From Pseudomonadota bacterium (GTDB lineage: Bacteria > Desulfobacterota > BSN033 > WVXP01 > G020346125), in the NCBI GenBank assembly GCA_030672465.1, contig DAOVGJ010000147.1:1-8629 (forward strand): a DNA stretch of 8,629 nt, read 5' to 3'. Both the position numbers and the translations under genes were made by a program. Shown piece after piece: positions 6,327-8,629 of this stretch. Each line of letters begins with the position of its first letter. Within the stretch, counting starts at the first letter, position 1. Below the pieces are notes generated by a model. That model worked only from the letters and a program-made list of their open reading frames with translations, had not been told where the DNA came from and made no database searches.

Positions 6327-7562
6327 TCACCCCAACATTTCAATAAAGGCTTCCAACCTCGTCCTCGTCTGCCCTTCGGAATAATTTCGAATATCAGCAC
6401 CATCCCCATCCAGGACGAGGGTAGGAATTCCCCTTTCCCTCATCACATCGCGAATCATATGAGACCCACCGCAACTCTGCCGGCAACCCCAATGGGAGAA
6501 GTGGATTGCCCCATTAACACGGTATTTTCCCGCCATTTCTAAAATTGCTTCAATCCGATGCTCTATGGGACCACATCCGAAATTGGAGAGTATCTTGGAG
6601 GCCAACCCCTCTAAGGGATGCTTTGGATCCATAGGCTCCCAATAGATGTGGTTGGCCTCCTCAAAGGAGACCACGGCACCTAGCCCTCCGAGGATATCGA
6701 ATATGGTATTGGGATAGTAGGGCTTGATGTGGTGGAGCCAGAGGAGCCTGTACTTCTCCTCCTCGATGACTCCCTCGACCCGGTTAACCCGTCCCTGAAT
6801 TACCCCATGAAGGGCCCTAAAGAAGGCAAGGCCGAGCTGGCTTCCCAATGTGGAGAAGTTCATTCCCAGTACATAGCTCATCGCCTCGCTTCCCGAAAAG
6901 GGGGAGGGAGCCCTACGGCGGAGTTCATTGATTTCCAGCATAACCTGCCTTGTTCGATTGGATAACTCAAGGACTCCCGCCGCCCGCTCGCCATCGAGAT
7001 GATGGCCCGTCCTTTTCCCGATAAAATCTCCCAGGTCGTGTAACTCATCGGTCAAATATGTACGGCCCCGACCATCATTTCCATAGGGGACATCTATGAG
7101 GTAGTGGTCACAACCGAATAGCTGACTCATGTTATGAAAGAACCGGTGTGCCCCGTCGCAGAGGTGAGAGGTGGAGATGATGAGATCAGGCTTCGGAAGG
7201 TATCCTCCCAATGCCAATCCCGCACCACACCGATAAAAGGAGCAGAGATCCGTGGAGTAAAGGCTCTGTTCTGCCGCGGAGATGGCGTGCTCGCTGACGC
7301 CCACATGGGCCGCGAGACAGGCGACTACCTCTGGAAGGAATGGATGAAGGTCAAACACGTAAGGGATTTCAGAAGGGGTGAAGGCACTGATCCAGGCCAC
7401 AGGCCGTTCTTTGCGGAATCCTTTCTTCATATTGTCGAAAAGGAAATGCAACCATAACCCAAAAGCCCTATTCTCCCTCCGGTAGGACCATCTGGCCCCT
7501 CCCTTTGCCAACTCCATGGCAAAACCGGACCTGAGAAGGCCCCTTATGAGCTTTGGAACCAT
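6327..7562 (-). CDS. 2-hydroxyacyl-CoA dehydratase, second subunit (HgdB-like)
   Basis: A 411-residue member of the HGD-D family (PF06050). With its partner it forms the heterodimer that syn-eliminates water from an (R)-2-hydroxyacyl-CoA by a ketyl-radical mechanism after one-electron activation; each subunit normally carries a [4Fe-4S] cluster held by cysteines. Candidate ligands are C107 or C112 (S-T-D-L-C-S-F-Y-R-C-G), C135 (T-S-H-L-C-D-G) and C360 or C364 (S-H-W-G-C-R-Q-S-C-G-G). The typical C-terminus is present: L-D-G-D-G-A-D-I-R-N-Y, then T-R-L-E-A-F-I-E. The N-terminal S-A-F-T-P-S-E-I-P matches the family's usual G-x-x-P-x-E entrance. The ATG at 7562 follows the upstream stop by 8 bases, with GAGGGA overlapping that stop codon. 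The substrate (2-hydroxyglutaryl-, lactoyl-, phenyllactyl- or other CoA) cannot be assigned; a benzoyl-CoA reductase-type role is less likely but related. Confidence 0.88.
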   Translation of the reverse strand: MVPKLIRGLLRSGFAMELAKGGARWSYRRENRAFGLWLHFLFDNMKKGFRKERPVAWISAFTPSEIPYVFDLHPFLPEVVACLAAHVGVSEHAISAAEQSLYSTDLCSFYRCGAGLALGGYLPKPDLIISTSHLCDGAHRFFHNMSQLFGCDHYLIDVPYGNDGRGRTYLTDELHDLGDFIGKRTGHHLDGERAAGVLELSNRTRQVMLEINELRRRAPSPFSGSEAMSYVLGMNFSTLGSQLGLAFFRALHGVIQGRVNRVEGVIEEEKYRLLWLHHIKPYYPNTIFDILGGLGAVVSFEEANHIYWEPMDPKHPLEGLASKILSNFGCGPIEHRIEAILEMAGKYRVNGAIHFSHWGCRQSCGGSHMIRDVMRERGIPTLVLDGDGADIRNYSEGQTRTRLEAFIEMLG

Positions 7563-7570
7563 CTCTGTTT

Positions 7571-8629
7571 TTATTCCCTCAAAAGTTCCAAAAAGGCCTC
7601 GATGCGGGTCTTGAGCCTTCCCATGGTCCCAGGGGTATAGTCGCTATCGAGGAAAAGGGATGGGATGTTCTGGGCATCTAACCTCTTCTTGAGCAGGGGG
7701 ATATCATATAAAAAGGTATCACAAAATTTTAGTGTGTAACAGATAACTCCGTGAACTTTAAAATCCACCACCAAATCCATCACGTGATCGAGTCTCCGGT
7801 TGGAATCCATCATCCTCGCACAGGGAATCTTTGAAAGATAGTGTCTACTGAGGGCCAGAATTGGATCGTCGTCTTGTTCAATGTAATCCCAGAAGTATCT
7901 CGATCCAGTACACAGATCGTCGCAGACAACTTCCCCCCCTGCTTCCTCCACGAGATCGGCGATCCGGGTATCCTCCAAAAGGCTCCCCGTAATCATCACC
8001 CTGGGAAGGTTCGTCCTGGGAACGGCTCCGTCCTTCAGCTCGCCAACGAGCTTTTGCAATAGTCCCATGTATTCCTCCTTGGGGAGGACCATGTCGCCCT
8101 TTACCAAATCCATCACCTGAGATCCGGAAATGGTTAGTTTATGGGTTTTCCTCAGATCGTAGAGCTCCTTAAACAAACGTCGTCCCCTGTTGGATATGGA
8201 GATGGCTTCCCCCATGGATTCCTGGGGAATGGAAACCCCAAACCCTTCCTCCAGTTCACCTTTAAACCGGATAAGGGTCTCCCTGAAATGACCGAGGGCA
8301 ACTCCCGTCCAAACTCGGGGTAGGTCGATGAGGTAGACATGGGGAGTCTTGGTGTAAAGCTTCCAGGCATCGTATAGCCGACGAAGACCGTCGCAGGAGT
8401 TAACCAGCACAAGTCCTTCCATAAAATCCAAATCTCCCCTTATTGCCCTTCCCAGTGAACTCCGTACATAGGGACAGAAATTACTGTGGAGATAGGAATC
8501 GGCCATATCCGAGGTGGGGTCTGGGATGATGCGATAGGGGACAATTCCGCCGGCCAGGATGATCTCCAGCGGGGTATAGCAGCAGAGCCAACCCATTATG
8601 GGCTTATGCGCATTCTTCAGGATGGCTAT
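7571..8629 (-). CDS. 2-hydroxyacyl-CoA dehydratase, first subunit (HgdA-like), 5' end outside the window
   Basis: The frame runs off the right edge. An internal ATG at 8596 gives 341 residues, but it is probably not the start: eleven more codons are open to 8629, and the family begins some 40 or more residues before the G-W-x-C-x-Y-T-P-x-E motif, seen here right after that methionine (GWLCCYTPLEII). Numbering from it, candidate cluster cysteines are C41 (N-F-C-P-Y-V-R), C68 (N-S-C-D-G) and C292 (K-F-C-D-T), and a conserved V-V-C-D-D-L-C-T-G-S-R segment is at 223-233. The C-terminus has the expected D-S-D-Y, then T-R-I-E-A-F-L-E. It pairs with the next gene, 8 bases downstream, as the other half of the dehydratase heterodimer, and is the first gene of the operon visible here. 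Its promoter and any earlier genes lie beyond the edge. Confidence 0.9.
   Translation of the reverse strand: MAILKNAHKPIMGWLCCYTPLEIILAGGIVPYRIIPDPTSDMADSYLHSNFCPYVRSSLGRAIRGDLDFMEGLVLVNSCDGLRRLYDAWKLYTKTPHVYLIDLPRVWTGVALGHFRETLIRFKGELEEGFGVSIPQESMGEAISISNRGRRLFKELYDLRKTHKLTISGSQVMDLVKGDMVLPKEEYMGLLQKLVGELKDGAVPRTNLPRVMITGSLLEDTRIADLVEEAGGEVVCDDLCTGSRYFWDYIEQDDDPILALSRHYLSKIPCARMMDSNRRLDHVMDLVVDFKVHGVICYTLKFCDTFLYDIPLLKKRLDAQNIPSLFLDSDYTPGTMGRLKTRIEAFLELLRE

Overview
The window looks like a piece of an anaerobic bacterial chromosome, most likely Desulfobacterota (Deltaproteobacteria in the older sense) or a similar amino-acid or organic-acid degrader. This is inferred from gene content only: a 2-hydroxyacyl-CoA dehydratase operon with its ATP-dependent activator, an aldehyde:ferredoxin oxidoreductase remnant, a cysteine-rich class III aminotransferase, and a DUF3108 exported protein. 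No rRNA, tRNA, CRISPR array, transposase or integrase gene was seen.

Layout. Bases 1-487 hold decayed sequence on the minus strand. A small unrecognised gene appears split by a ~150-bp hairpin-rich element whose ends carry a 9-bp direct repeat. Next, on the minus strand, come a complete GABA-type aminotransferase (488-1801) with its probable promoter, a short degenerate fragment of aldehyde:ferredoxin oxidoreductase (about 2004-2338), and a lipoprotein metallo-aminopeptidase (2357-3445). A 464-bp divergent intergenic region follows. It contains two opposed promoters and a 226-bp element bounded by near-perfect 18-bp inverted repeats. The only plus-strand gene is a YbaK/ProX-type aminoacyl-tRNA deacylase homologue (3910-4380).

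From 4434 to the right edge is a compact minus-strand operon, in transcription order: 2-hydroxyacyl-CoA dehydratase subunit (5' end outside the window), second dehydratase subunit, BadF/HgdC-type [4Fe-4S] ATPase activator, DUF3108 exported protein, and a stand-alone Lrp/AsnC-type RAM domain. Gaps are 8, 3, about 41 and 13 bases, so co-transcription and partial translational coupling are likely.

How the genes fit together. The activator would use ATP to inject a low-potential electron into the two-subunit dehydratase, which removes water from an (R)-2-hydroxyacyl-CoA. The substrate cannot be read from the sequence. The small RAM protein could sense an amino acid or related ligand, but that is inference. 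The aminotransferase would suit the same amino-acid catabolism but is a separate transcription unit. The most unusual signals are the small gene split by the hairpin element at the left end, the decayed oxidoreductase that has lost a cluster cysteine, and the second inverted-repeat element at 3548-3773.
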